Assembly: GCA_036226585.1 (NCBI GenBank)
Contig: CP108997.1
Coordinates: 2,666,001-2,730,000, forward strand
Direction: 5' to 3'
Length of the DNA: 64,000 nt
DNA from: Streptomyces sp. NBC_00708
GTDB lineage: Bacteria > Actinomycetota > Actinomycetes > Streptomycetales > Streptomycetaceae
Under the pieces are notes generated by a model. The model was not told the DNA's origin and did no database searches. It saw only the letters and a list, made by a program, of their open reading frames with translations. The translations under genes and the position numbers were made by a program. Below, one piece after another: positions 29,162-37,336 of the stretch. Each line of letters starts with the position of its first letter. Position 1 is the stretch's first letter.

Positions 29162-29196
29162 GAGAGGGGCGCCCGGTCCGGCCGGGCGCCCCTCTT
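29162..29196. terminator. Bidirectional terminator between LCP3 and the glycosyltransferase
   Basis: A 14-bp perfect stem (AGAGGGGCGCCCGG at 29163-29176 with 29182-29195) closes a 5-nt loop, followed by CTTCGTCGTC. It is centred in the 67-bp gap between two convergent genes and can serve both. Confidence 0.85.
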
Positions 29197-29211
29197 CGTC
29201 GTCTGCCGGGA

Positions 29212-30243
29212 TCAGGCCACCGGGGCGCCCGGCTCGGCGATCGCCGGGCGGCGGCTCGCGATGACCTTCTTCGCGAGGGAGCGCGGGCTCGTCAGGAAGC
29301 CGTAGCCCCAGGACATGTGCATGGTCGCCAGCGCGACCGGGATCTGCGCGCGGGCCTTCAGCGACAGGCCCTTGCCCGCCGGGAGGGAGCCCGCGACGAT
29401 CGCCGCGAGGTAGCCGCCGGGGACGACCAGGGCCCACGGGCTGACGGCCGCGCCCACCACAAGGCCGGCCGCGATGGCGACGACGGCGGTCGGGGGTGCC
29501 AGGTAGCGCAGGTTGATGGAGCCGGAGTGGTAGCGGGCGACGACGTGGCGCCAGCGGCCGTAGTCCTTGTACTGCTTGGCGAGCGCCCGCACGGAGGGGC
29601 GCGGGCGGTACTGGACGCGCAGGTCGGGCGAGAACCAGATCAGCCCGCCGGCCTCGCGGATGCGGAAGTTCAGCTCCCAGTCCTGGGCGCGGATGAACTC
29701 CACGTTGTACCCGTCGGCCTTCTCCAGCGCCTCCCGGCGGAAGACGCCCAGGTAGACGGTCTCGGCCGGGCCCGCCCGGCCGCCGGTGTGGAAGGCCGCG
29801 TTGCCGACGCCGATCTTCGAGGTCATGGCCGCGGCGACGGCGTCCTCCCAGGCGTTCTCGCCCTCGGCGTGCATGATGCCGCCGACGTTCTGCGCGCCCG
29901 TCTCCTCCAGGAGCCGGACGGCGGTCGCGATGTAGTCGGGCGAGAGCATGCCGTGGCCGTCGACACGTACGACGATGGGGTGGCTCGACGCCTTGATCGC
30001 CGCGTTGAGGGCGGCGGGGGTGCGGCCGGTGGGGTTCGGCACGGTGTGCACCCGGGGGTCCTCCGCGACCAGCTCGGCGGCGATCTCGTCCGTACGGTCC
30101 GTGGACGGGCCGAGCGCGATCACGACCTCCATCTCGCCCGCGTACTCCTGCTCCAGGATGTGGCGGACGGAATTGCGGAGATGGCGCTCCTCGTCGAGCA
30201 CCGGCATGATCACGGAGACGGCGGGAGGCTGCGCGGCAGACAT
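29212..30243 (-). CDS. Glycosyltransferase family 2 protein
   Basis: A 343-residue GT2 enzyme. The GT-A core is readable from residue 8: VSVIMPVLDEERHLRNSVRHIL, ALGPSTDRTDEIA, VVRVDGHGMLSPDYI (the DxD-like site) and RAQDWELNFRIREAGG. Two hydrophobic stretches after residue 245 (AVVAIAAGLVVGAAV and ALVVPGGYLAAIVAG) anchor it in the membrane. It should add a sugar to a lipid-linked envelope glycan; donor and acceptor are not evident. It is inserted, on the opposite strand, between LCP3 and LCP4, which fits a shared cell-wall polymer pathway. Confidence 0.9.
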   Translation of the reverse strand: MSAAQPPAVSVIMPVLDEERHLRNSVRHILEQEYAGEMEVVIALGPSTDRTDEIAAELVAEDPRVHTVPNPTGRTPAALNAAIKASSHPIVVRVDGHGMLSPDYIATAVRLLEETGAQNVGGIMHAEGENAWEDAVAAAMTSKIGVGNAAFHTGGRAGPAETVYLGVFRREALEKADGYNVEFIRAQDWELNFRIREAGGLIWFSPDLRVQYRPRPSVRALAKQYKDYGRWRHVVARYHSGSINLRYLAPPTAVVAIAAGLVVGAAVSPWALVVPGGYLAAIVAGSLPAGKGLSLKARAQIPVALATMHMSWGYGFLTSPRSLAKKVIASRRPAIAEPGAPVA

Positions 30244-30421
30244 GTGGTCCTCGGGGTCCTCGGGGGCGCCGGGGGCTCGTACCCCTCCCGGCAGCGGTAT
30301 TCGGCCGCCACGTTACCGCGAATGGGGGACAGCGGTGCGCGCCGCCGGGTGACCTACCGGGATGCCGATCATATGGGCCTACCGTACGAACGGTCCCCCT
30401 CGCACCGCGGAGGTGTCCCCC

Positions 30422-31888
30422 GTGCCCACGCCGCAACGCTCCCCCCGTCCGACCGGGTCCCGCCCCGCGCCCTCACGGCGCGGCCGGCCGAGAAAGCAGG
30501 ACGAGCGGCCGCGCTGGGGCATGCGGGTGGCGACCGGGCTCTCGGTCCTGGTGCTCGGGGCGGGCGGGATCGGCCACGCGGTCGTGACGAATCTGGAGAG
30601 CGGGATCGACCGCATCGACCCGTTCAAGGACATGAAGAACCGGCCCGCCGGCGGGCGCGGCATGAACCTGCTGCTGGTCGGCACGGACGGCCGCGACAAG
30701 ATCACCCAGGACGAGAAGCGGAAGTACCGGCTGGGCGGTCAGCCCTGCCACTGCACGGACACGATCATGCTCGTGCATCTGTCGGCCGACGAACAGCGCG
30801 CCAGCGTCGTCAGCCTGCCGCGCGACAGCTACGCGGAGATCCCCGCGCACCGGGACCGCACGACCGGCCAGGAGCACGCGGCGCATCCGGTGAAGCTGAA
30901 CGCGGCGTACGCGGAGGGCGGGCCGGGCCTCACGGTCCGGACGGTCGAGCACATGACGGGCGTCAAGATCGACCACTATCTGGAGGTCGACTTCACCAGC
31001 TTCATGACCACGGTCGACACCCTCGGCGGGGTGAAGATCTGCACCGCGCGCCCGCTGAAGGACTCCTACACCGGGCTCGACCTGGCCGCGGGCCCCCACA
31101 CGCTGAACGGCGGGCAGGCGCTCCAGTACGTACGCTCCCGGCACATCGACGGGGCCGCCGACCTGGGCCGGATGCAGCGCCAGCAGAGGTTCATGGCCTC
31201 GCTGATCAAGCAGGCGACGAGCAGCGGGGTCCTCCTCAACCCGGTGAAGTTCCGCGAGGTCGCGTCGACGATGCTGAAGTCGGTACGGGCCGACCGGGGC
31301 TTCGACACGGAGCAGATGCTCTCCCTGGGCCAGGCGATGCGGGGCTTCTCCCCCTCCTCCTCGGAGTTCGCCTCGGTGCCGATGGGCGATGTCGCCTTCC
31401 AGGTCAAGGGCATCGGCTCCACGGTCAAGTGGGACCCGGTCAAGTCGAAGCAGTTGTTCACCGCCCTGCGCGAGGACAAACCCCTCACCACCGCCCGGCC
31501 CGCCGAGAAGGACCCCGCGAAGAAGGTCGACGTCCCGCCGAAGCAGATCCGCGTCCAGGTGTACAACGGCACCGCGCGGGACGGCCTCGGCTCCACCGTC
31601 GACGCCGCGCTGCACGCCACCGGCTTCGACACCACCCGCGCCCCGCTCACCGCACCGCAGCACGGCCTCACGCACACCCTGGTGACGTACGACCCGCGCT
31701 GGGACCGGTCCGCGAAGTCGCTGGCGGCGGCGCTGCCGGGGGCGGAGCTGCGGGCGGTGCCGGGACAGGGGGCGACGATGCGGGTGACCGCGGGCGAGGA
31801 CTACCGCACGGTCGAGCGGGTCCACGCGGAGGAGCCGGAGCCGGGGAGGTTCGGCGCGGTGAAGGGGGATGAGGTGGTGTGCCCGTGA
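30422..31888 (+). CDS. LCP family protein 4 with LytR_C domain
   Basis: A 488-residue protein. I chose the GTG at 30422 because GGAGG lies 8 nt upstream; the ATG at 30362 lacks an SD. Short basic tail, membrane segment (ATGLSVLVLGAGGIGHAVV), LCP domain (MNLLLVGTDGRDK, DTIMLVHLSADEQRASVVSLPRDSYAEIPA, IDHYLEVDFTSFM, VRSRHIDGAADLGRMQRQQRF) and LytR_C (IRVQVYNGTARDGLGSTVDAALH). A CHC motif in the active-site loop (GGQPCHCTDTIM) is unusual and could form a disulfide with another cysteine. Divergent from the glycosyltransferase gene; convergent with a thioesterase. Confidence 0.92.
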   Translation: MPTPQRSPRPTGSRPAPSRRGRPRKQDERPRWGMRVATGLSVLVLGAGGIGHAVVTNLESGIDRIDPFKDMKNRPAGGRGMNLLLVGTDGRDKITQDEKRKYRLGGQPCHCTDTIMLVHLSADEQRASVVSLPRDSYAEIPAHRDRTTGQEHAAHPVKLNAAYAEGGPGLTVRTVEHMTGVKIDHYLEVDFTSFMTTVDTLGGVKICTARPLKDSYTGLDLAAGPHTLNGGQALQYVRSRHIDGAADLGRMQRQQRFMASLIKQATSSGVLLNPVKFREVASTMLKSVRADRGFDTEQMLSLGQAMRGFSPSSSEFASVPMGDVAFQVKGIGSTVKWDPVKSKQLFTALREDKPLTTARPAEKDPAKKVDVPPKQIRVQVYNGTARDGLGSTVDAALHATGFDTTRAPLTAPQHGLTHTLVTYDPRWDRSAKSLAAALPGAELRAVPGQGATMRVTAGEDYRTVERVHAEEPEPGRFGAVKGDEVVCP

Positions 31889-31904
31889 GGCTGCCGGGCA
31901 ACCC

Positions 31905-31960
31905 CGGCCCGTCCGGCGCTTGAGGCGGCCGGGCAAACCCAGCCCGTCCGGCGCTTGAGG
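31905..31960. repeat. Two inverted-orientation copies of the dispersed element
   Basis: The core appears in reverse orientation at 31905-31925 and 31941-31960 (CCCGTCCGGCGCTTGAGG), in the gap between LCP4 and the convergent thioesterase gene. Confidence 0.75.
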
Positions 31961-32010
31961 ACGGAACCGGTCAGGGGCGGGCCTCGCGCCCCTCGGCCGG
32001 CCTCACGCCC

Positions 32011-32559
32011 TCAGTCCTCGATGCCGTCGGCCAGCCGCTTCTCGCGCAGTTCCCTGATCGCGCGGCGCCGGGCCAGCCGGTGGGTACGGCGGATCTGGGC
32101 CTCCTGGTAGCGCCGCTTGTCGCGCTCCGTCTCCGGGATCACCTGCGGTACGGGGCGGGGGCGGCCGTCCGCGTCGACCGCCGCGAACACCAGATAGGCG
32201 CTGCCGACCTGGGTCGCGGGCGTCGACTCGTTCCAGCGCTCGGCCATGACGCGGACGCCGACCTCCATGGAGGAGCGGCCGGTCCAGTTGACCTGGGCAC
32301 GCACGTGCACGAGGTCTCCGACGCGGACCGGCTCCAGGAAGACCATCTCGTCCATCGAGGCGGTGACCGCGGGGCCGCCGGAGTGCCGGCCGGCCACGGC
32401 GCCCGCCGCGTCGTCGACCAGCTTCATGATCACGCCGCCGTGCACGGTCCCCAGCAGATTGGTGTCGCTGCCGGTCATGATGTGGCTGAGGGTGGTCCGG
32501 GAGGCCGCGGTGGGCTTGGCCGGAATGTCGCTCTCCGGGCGCGGAGCCTGATCTGTCAT
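32011..32559 (-). CDS. Acyl-CoA thioesterase, hotdog fold
   Basis: A 182-residue cytosolic protein with a single hotdog domain: TLSHIMTGSDTNLLGTVHGGVIMKLVDDAAGAVAGRH carries the conserved asparagine/glycine and aspartate of the acyl-CoA thioesterase active site, followed by DEMVFLEPVRVGDLVHVRAQVNWTGRSSMEVGV. It should hydrolyse acyl-CoA esters. A charged, arginine-rich C-terminal extension of about 45 residues follows the fold. I used the ATG at 32559; a GTG nine bases upstream overlaps the SD. It is divergent from LCP5. Confidence 0.92.
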   Translation of the reverse strand: MTDQAPRPESDIPAKPTAASRTTLSHIMTGSDTNLLGTVHGGVIMKLVDDAAGAVAGRHSGGPAVTASMDEMVFLEPVRVGDLVHVRAQVNWTGRSSMEVGVRVMAERWNESTPATQVGSAYLVFAAVDADGRPRPVPQVIPETERDKRRYQEAQIRRTHRLARRRAIRELREKRLADGIED

Positions 32560-32678
32560 GCCCTCCACCTTATGCGGGGGCTCCGAACGCGTCGCAATGC
32601 ATCAGCTTCGCAACAGCCCTGGTCCGATTTTCCACACACCCTGTAAGAGGGACGGCCCCGGCCTGCACACTGGTCCGT

Positions 32679-33965
32679 ATGAACGATTGGCCCGACGGCT
32701 GGACCGACGACAACCGCAGCGGTAACCGCTACGGGCAGGGCAGCGCGAGCGAGCGGCCCGAGAGCGCCCGGTCGATGCCGCATGTCCAGCGCCGCCCGGC
32801 CCCGCCGCAGCAGCGCCCCGCGCCGCCCAGGCAGCGCCCGGTGCCGCAGCAGCCGGCGGGCTACGACGACGGTTACCCGCAGTACGACAGCGGTTACAAC
32901 ACGGGCCAGGTGTACGGCGGCGGAAGCGGCGGCCAGGGCGGGGGCCCCGGCGACGGGAACGACCGGGGCTACGTCCAGGGCCGCCCCGCCCCGAACTGGC
33001 GCCGCCGGATCAAGATCGGCGCGCTGGTCCTGGTCGTCGCGCTACTCGGCGTCTCCGTGGGCACGTACTTCTGGGCCGACTCCAAGCTGAACCGCGCCGT
33101 CGACCTGTCGAAGGTCATCGAGCGGCCGGAGGCGGGCAAGGGGACGAACTACCTGATCGTCGGGTCCGACAGCCGCGAGGGCATGACGTCCGAGGACAAG
33201 AAGCGGCTCCACACGGGTTCGGCCGACGGCAAGCGGACCGACTCGATGATGATCCTGCACACCGGCGACAACGGCCCGACGCTGGTCTCGCTGCCGCGTG
33301 ACTCCAACGTCGAGATCCCGTCGTTCGTCGGCTCCGAGTCCGGCAAGAAGTACCCGGGCACGGGCAAGACCACGAAGCTGAACGCCACGTACGCCACGGA
33401 CGGGCCGGAACTCCTCGTCCGTACCGTCGAGTTCAACACCGGCCTGCGCATCGACCACTACGTCGAGATCGGCTTCGGCGGCTTCGCCAAGATCGTGGAC
33501 GCGATCGGCGGGGTGGAGCTGGACATCCCGAAGGCGTTCAAGGACAAGTACTCGGGCGCCGACTTCCCGGCCGGCAAGCAGACCCTGAACGGCCAGGAGG
33601 CCCTGGCCTTCGTCCGCACCCGCCACGCGTTCACCTCCGACCTGGACCGTACGAAGAACCAGCAGAAGTTCCTCGCGGCACTGGCGAGCCAGACGGCGAC
33701 CTTCTCCACGATCATCAACCCGTTCAAGCTGTACCCGACGATGGGCGCCGGCCTGGACACGCTGATCGTCGACAAGGACATGTCGCTGTGGTCGCTCGGC
33801 AAGATGTTCTTCGCGATGAAGGGCGTCACCGGCGGCGACGGCACGTCGATGAACATCCCGATCGCCGGCAACGTGGGCTCCAACCTCGCCTGGGACAAGG
33901 CGAAGGTGAAGCAGCTGGTCGAGCAGCTGAAGAACGACGAGAAGGTTACGGTCACGGAGAACTGA
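32679..33965 (+). CDS. LCP family protein 5
   Basis: A 428-residue LCP protein without LytR_C. The cytoplasmic tail is Q/P/R-rich (repeated RPAPPQQRPAPP) then glycine/tyrosine-rich up to about residue 100; the membrane segment is ALVLVVALLGVSVGTYFW. The LCP domain has NYLIVGSDSREG, TDSMMILHTG, VSLPRDSNVEIPS, IDHYVEIGFGGFAKIVDAIGGVELDIP and VRTRHAFTSDLDRTKNQQKF. It ends 38 bp before the phosphatase-like gene. Compared with LCP1-4 its active loop DSREGMTSEDKKRLHTG is the most canonical, so it is a good candidate for the housekeeping ligase; that is inference. Confidence 0.93.
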   Translation: MNDWPDGWTDDNRSGNRYGQGSASERPESARSMPHVQRRPAPPQQRPAPPRQRPVPQQPAGYDDGYPQYDSGYNTGQVYGGGSGGQGGGPGDGNDRGYVQGRPAPNWRRRIKIGALVLVVALLGVSVGTYFWADSKLNRAVDLSKVIERPEAGKGTNYLIVGSDSREGMTSEDKKRLHTGSADGKRTDSMMILHTGDNGPTLVSLPRDSNVEIPSFVGSESGKKYPGTGKTTKLNATYATDGPELLVRTVEFNTGLRIDHYVEIGFGGFAKIVDAIGGVELDIPKAFKDKYSGADFPAGKQTLNGQEALAFVRTRHAFTSDLDRTKNQQKFLAALASQTATFSTIINPFKLYPTMGAGLDTLIVDKDMSLWSLGKMFFAMKGVTGGDGTSMNIPIAGNVGSNLAWDKAKVKQLVEQLKNDEKVTVTEN

Positions 33966-34003
33966 GGCCCCGGCCCGTTCTCCCGCGTCGGCCCGGAGCC
34001 GCC

Positions 34004-34546
34004 ATGCCCGTAAGGATCGTGTACGAGTCGCACGCCACGACCACCGACAACGAGGCGGGCATCGCCACCGGTTGGCTGCCGGGGCGGCTCTCGCCGACCG
34101 GACGCCGCCAGGCCGCCGAACTGGGCGGCAGGCGGCGCGGCACCGGGCTCGACGCCGTCTACACCTCGGACCTGGCGCGTGCCGTGGAGACGGCCCGCAT
34201 CGCGTTCGCGGGTGCCGCGACCCCCGTCCTCCGCCAGGACGCGCGGCTGCGTGAATGCGACTACGGGGAGCTGAACGGTGCCCCGACCGCCGTCCTGCAT
34301 CCGCTGCGCACGCGCCACATCGACCGCCCGTGGCCCGGCGGCGGCCAGAGCTACCGGGACGTGGTCGAGGCGACGGCCGCGTTCCTGCGGGACCTGGCGG
34401 CCGAATGGGACGGGGGCCAGGTCCTCCTGATCGCCCACTCGGCGAACCGCTGGTCCCTGGACTGCCTGCTCGCGGGGGCCCGCCTGGAGAACCTCGTGGC
34501 GCACCCGCCGCCGTGGCAGCCGGGCGTCCTCTACACCCTGCCCTGA
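34004..34546 (+). CDS. Histidine-phosphatase-fold protein with altered RHG motif
   Basis: A 180-residue protein of the phosphoglycerate mutase-like fold: VRIVYESHATTTDNEAG, LSPTGRRQAAELG, AVYTSDLARAVETARIAF, RECDYGELNG and VLLIAHSANRWSLDCLL. The nucleophile histidine (ESHATT) and the second histidine (IAHSAN) are both present, but the arginine preceding the first histidine in the RHG motif is serine here. Other Streptomyces members I recall carry ETH at this place, so this may be a distinct subfamily rather than decay. The ATG at 34004 has GGAG upstream. Its 3' end overlaps the convergent methyltransferase gene by 16 bp. Confidence 0.85.
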   Translation: MPVRIVYESHATTTDNEAGIATGWLPGRLSPTGRRQAAELGGRRRGTGLDAVYTSDLARAVETARIAFAGAATPVLRQDARLRECDYGELNGAPTAVLHPLRTRHIDRPWPGGGQSYRDVVEATAAFLRDLAAEWDGGQVLLIAHSANRWSLDCLLAGARLENLVAHPPPWQPGVLYTLP

Positions 34547-35337
34547 GCCAGCACCGCCGCGTGCGGCAGCGCCAGCAGCCCGTCCTCCGCGAGGAGTTCG
34601 CGGCATAGCACGTCGTACTCCCGCTTGGCCGCCGCCACGCCCTCCGGCCCGGCACCCGTGATCATCCCGCCGACCGCCCCGATCCCGGCTGCGGGGCCCG
34701 CCCACCAGTGCTCCGGATCGGCATGGTGGTCCCAGGTGTGCGTGGTGCCCTGCACGTCTCCGAGGCCGGCGGCGGTGAGCAGCGCGGCGAGGCCGTCCGG
34801 GGTGCGCCCGAAATTGCGTTCCTCGTCCACCGTGGCCATCCAGTCGGGCCGGGTGAGCCCGGCGGCCTGGGCGGCCCGGCCGACCAGCGTCTGCCCCGGG
34901 GTGCCCGGCAGCTGCCAGACGGTGACGGCGATCCGGCCACCGGGGCGGGTGACCCGGCGCATCTCGACCAGCGCCTCCAAGGGGCGGCCGACGTGGTTGA
35001 GCACGAAGTTGGCGACGACCGCGTCGAACTCCCCGTCGGCGTACGGCAGCTGGGGAAGGGTCCCGGAGCGCACCTCGGCCCCGGGCGCCGCGCGCCGGGT
35101 CGCCTCGACCATGCCGGGCTCGGCATCCACGGCCCGGACGACCGCGCCGCGCCCGAGGGCGGCGGCGGTCACATTGCCGGTGCCGCAGCCCACGTCGAGC
35201 AGGCGCGTCCCGGCTCCGACGCCCGCGGCGTCCAGCAGGGCGGGCACGGTGCGGATACAGAGCTGGGCGGCGGTGCGGGCGTAGGAGTCGGCCTGCCCGT
35301 CCCATATCCGCCGCTCCATCACATCGAACGCGGTCAT
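34531..35337 (-). CDS. Class I SAM-dependent methyltransferase
   Basis: A 268-residue Rossmann-fold methyltransferase: motif I is LLDVGCGTGNVTAAAL, followed by VRAVDAEPGM, FDAVVANFVLNHVGRPLEAL and RVTRPGGRIAVTVWQLPG. The acceptor is not evident; the sequence is like small-molecule (UbiE/Methyltransf_11-type) enzymes. The start ATG at 35337 overlaps the stop of the upstream hypothetical gene (ATGA), so it is the last gene of a five-gene overlapping chain headed by an XRE regulator. That context suggests a regulated accessory function rather than housekeeping. Confidence 0.9.
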   Translation of the reverse strand: MTAFDVMERRIWDGQADSYARTAAQLCIRTVPALLDAAGVGAGTRLLDVGCGTGNVTAAALGRGAVVRAVDAEPGMVEATRRAAPGAEVRSGTLPQLPYADGEFDAVVANFVLNHVGRPLEALVEMRRVTRPGGRIAVTVWQLPGTPGQTLVGRAAQAAGLTRPDWMATVDEERNFGRTPDGLAALLTAAGLGDVQGTTHTWDHHADPEHWWAGPAAGIGAVGGMITGAGPEGVAAAKREYDVLCRELLAEDGLLALPHAAVLAQGRV

Positions 35338-35825
35338 GTCTCGTCTCCTCCGGTACGGCTGGTGGGTGTCTGCGGTTCCGCTTCGTTCAGGTCCTCGTGC
35401 AGGGCGCCGAGTACGCGCCCGGTGGGGTCGCCGCGGGCGGACAGTTCTCCGAGGGACCATCCGGGCAGCCGTCCCGCCACCTCGTCCGGCTCGTCGCCCC
35501 GGTCCGGGTCGTCGAGCCCCTGGAGCAGGGCAAAGGCCGTCTCCCGGGCGACCTCGCGGGCGATCTCCCCCAGCTCCTCGGCGGTCAGCCCGAGCCGGAC
35601 GGCACGCTCGACGGCCCCGCCGGCCACGCCCTGCCTGCGGTAGGCGTCCACCCACCGGGGCGCGGTGGTGCTCCAGGCGTCGATGTCCTGCCACACCGCG
35701 CGCAGCAAGCGGAACCGGGCGAGCTGCGGCAGCCCCTCCTCGGCCTCGGACTCGGCCCACCCCTCGGCGTCCTCGGCCCCCAGCGCGTCGAAGAGGTGGG
35801 CGAGCCGCCCGATGTCCTCAGGCAC
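35334..35825 (-). CDS. Hypothetical protein, 163 aa, in XRE/DUF397 cassette
   Basis: A soluble, acidic helical protein (MPEDIGRLAHLFDALGAEDAEG... WQDIDAWSTTAPRWVDAYRRQG... LTAEELGEIAREVARETAFALLQGLDDP). No enzyme motif, signal peptide or membrane segment is visible. It overlaps its upstream neighbour by 8 bp and the downstream methyltransferase by 4 bp, so expression is coupled. The W/D-rich helical pattern could be a scaffold or interaction protein; I do not recognise the family. Confidence 0.8.
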   Translation of the reverse strand: MPEDIGRLAHLFDALGAEDAEGWAESEAEEGLPQLARFRLLRAVWQDIDAWSTTAPRWVDAYRRQGVAGGAVERAVRLGLTAEELGEIAREVARETAFALLQGLDDPDRGDEPDEVAGRLPGWSLGELSARGDPTGRVLGALHEDLNEAEPQTPTSRTGGDET

Positions 35826-36276
35826 TGCGGAAGTTGCGGGACAGCCAGGGGCTGAGCAGGGCGCGCGGCACCAGCTCCTTGTACGTCTCGTCCCCGGGCA
35901 GCGGCACGACGAGCCACTGCCCCGGCGGGAAGAACCGGCCCTTCACGTAGGCCATGCCGCCGTACACGGACCGCAGGAACGCGGGCACGGAGTCCCGGGG
36001 CACGTCGTCGAACACCACCCCGTCGACGGCGATCCGTGCATCGTCCTCCGGAAAGAGCTGCACGGTGACGGCGGGCGCCCCGCCCAGCTCGACGAACGCC
36101 TCGTGCGGCAGGGACCCGTCCGCGTCGCTCACGGCGAACGCCCCGGCGGACTCCCTCCGGGAGGTCCGGTCGGCCCCGATGTCGTCGGTGACGGCGACCT
36201 CCAGGCCGTACGCCCGAGCCACTTCCCGTACGGCCGTGACGGCGGCCTCGGTGGTGGGCAGATGGGGGTGCGTCAC
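35818..36276 (-). CDS. Hypothetical protein, 152 aa, in XRE/DUF397 cassette
   Basis: Read from the GTG at 36276, which overlaps the DUF397 stop (GTGA). It is a soluble mixed alpha/beta protein: TTEAAVTAVREVARAYGLEVAVTDDIG, APAVTVQLFPEDDARIAVDGVVFDDVPRDSVPAFLRSVYGGMAYVKGRFFPPGQWLVVPLPGDETYKELV. No catalytic motif is recognised. The position between a DUF397 protein and another unknown suggests that it is the effector or partner of this cassette. Family unknown to me. Confidence 0.8.
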   Translation of the reverse strand: MTHPHLPTTEAAVTAVREVARAYGLEVAVTDDIGADRTSRRESAGAFAVSDADGSLPHEAFVELGGAPAVTVQLFPEDDARIAVDGVVFDDVPRDSVPAFLRSVYGGMAYVKGRFFPPGQWLVVPLPGDETYKELVPRALLSPWLSRNFRSA

Positions 36277-36485
36277 GCGGCCTGGGCCGCGTGGGCGACG
36301 AAGGCCGCCCAGGCGCGCGGGGCGTGGATGAGGTGGGGGCGGCGGACATCCTTGGAGTCCCGGACGAGGACGGCGCTGAGAGAGGCCGCAACCTCGATGC
36401 AGTCGCCTTCGTTGCCGTTGCTGCTGTAGCTGCTCTTGATCCAGACCAACTCGAAATCGCCCGGCGCAGAGATCCCGCAGTTCAT
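36273..36485 (-). CDS. DUF397 domain protein
   Basis: A 70-residue small protein with the DUF397 signature: LVWIKSSYSSNGNEGDCIEVAASLSAVLVRDSKDVRRPHLIHAPRAWAAFVAHA. DUF397 proteins are nearly always encoded beside an XRE/DUF5753 regulator in Streptomyces (whiJ-like pairs) and are thought to antagonise or modulate it. Here the start overlaps the regulator's stop by 4 bp (ATGA at 36482-36485) and the stop overlaps the next gene's start, giving tight stoichiometry. Confidence 0.93.
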   Translation of the reverse strand: MNCGISAPGDFELVWIKSSYSSNGNEGDCIEVAASLSAVLVRDSKDVRRPHLIHAPRAWAAFVAHAAQAA

Positions 36486-37336
36486 GTCGCTCCCAATACT
36501 CGCTGAATGAGGGCCTGAGTCTCCCGAGGAGTGAAAGCCTCGGCCCGAATGACGCCATGGCGCAGGTCGAGGATACGGAGGTGCCTCGCGTCGGTGACCC
36601 GGCGTCCGTTGAACGCTCCGTGTGAACGCCCAATCGCCGTGCCGTCCGCGAACTTCAGCAGGTTGATGTCGCCGTCCATCCCCGGATGGGCCTCGCGATG
36701 CGTCGGCATGACCTGGAGCGTCACATTGCGCAAGTCTCCGACCTCCAGCAATCGTTCGAGCTGCCGCCGCCACTCCATTCTGCCTCCGATGGGCCGCATG
36801 AGTGCTGACTCCTCCTGGACGAAGTTCAGGGAGGGCGCGGGCAAGCGCTCGAAGATCGACTGCCGGGCGATGCGTGCGGCAACCATCCGTTCCACCTCGT
36901 CCTGCGAGTAAGGCGGCTGCCGAGCCTCGAACAACGCCCGCGCATGGCCAGGGGTCTGCAACAGCCCATGCAAACCGTGCGCCACATAGGCCGTGAGCTC
37001 GACCGCCTTCGCTTCCAGACTCGCCAAATCCCGAACCTTCTTCGGGTACCGCACCACCGCCAGGTCCTGCTTCATCACGGCGATCTTGCCGTGCGCCCCC
37101 AGGACGTCGTCCGACCTGTCCAGGTACTCGGGCCGGGGGATGCGCTTGCCGCCCTCGACCTTGTAGATCAGGTCCTCCCCGTACCCGATCAGCACTCCGA
37201 ACTCCGCCGCCCGCATCCCTGCCGCCTCGCGCCAGGTCTTGAGCTGGCGGCCCACGGCGGCGACCACCGCCGCGCCCGACTCGTCCTCGGGATCGACATC
37301 CCAACCGTGCTCGTCCGTCTCATTGTTGGCGCTCAT
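36482..37336 (-). CDS. XRE-family regulator with DUF5753 domain (WhiJ-like)
   Basis: A 284-residue regulator. Residues about 23-80 form a Cro/CI helix-turn-helix (VGRQLKTWREAAGMRAAEFGVLIGYGEDLIYKVEGGKRIPRPEYL); the rest is the DUF5753 ligand/partner domain (LTAYVAHGLHGLLQTPGHARALFEA, RMVAARIARQSIFERLPAPSLNFVQEESALMRPIGG, LQVMPTHREAHPGMDGDINLLKFADG). Such regulators work with DUF397 partners in Streptomyces development and antibiotic control. The ATG at 37336 is followed closely by the HTH. The upstream gap holds clustered repeats that are likely binding sites. Confidence 0.93.
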   Translation of the reverse strand: MSANNETDEHGWDVDPEDESGAAVVAAVGRQLKTWREAAGMRAAEFGVLIGYGEDLIYKVEGGKRIPRPEYLDRSDDVLGAHGKIAVMKQDLAVVRYPKKVRDLASLEAKAVELTAYVAHGLHGLLQTPGHARALFEARQPPYSQDEVERMVAARIARQSIFERLPAPSLNFVQEESALMRPIGGRMEWRRQLERLLEVGDLRNVTLQVMPTHREAHPGMDGDINLLKFADGTAIGRSHGAFNGRRVTDARHLRILDLRHGVIRAEAFTPRETQALIQRVLGAT

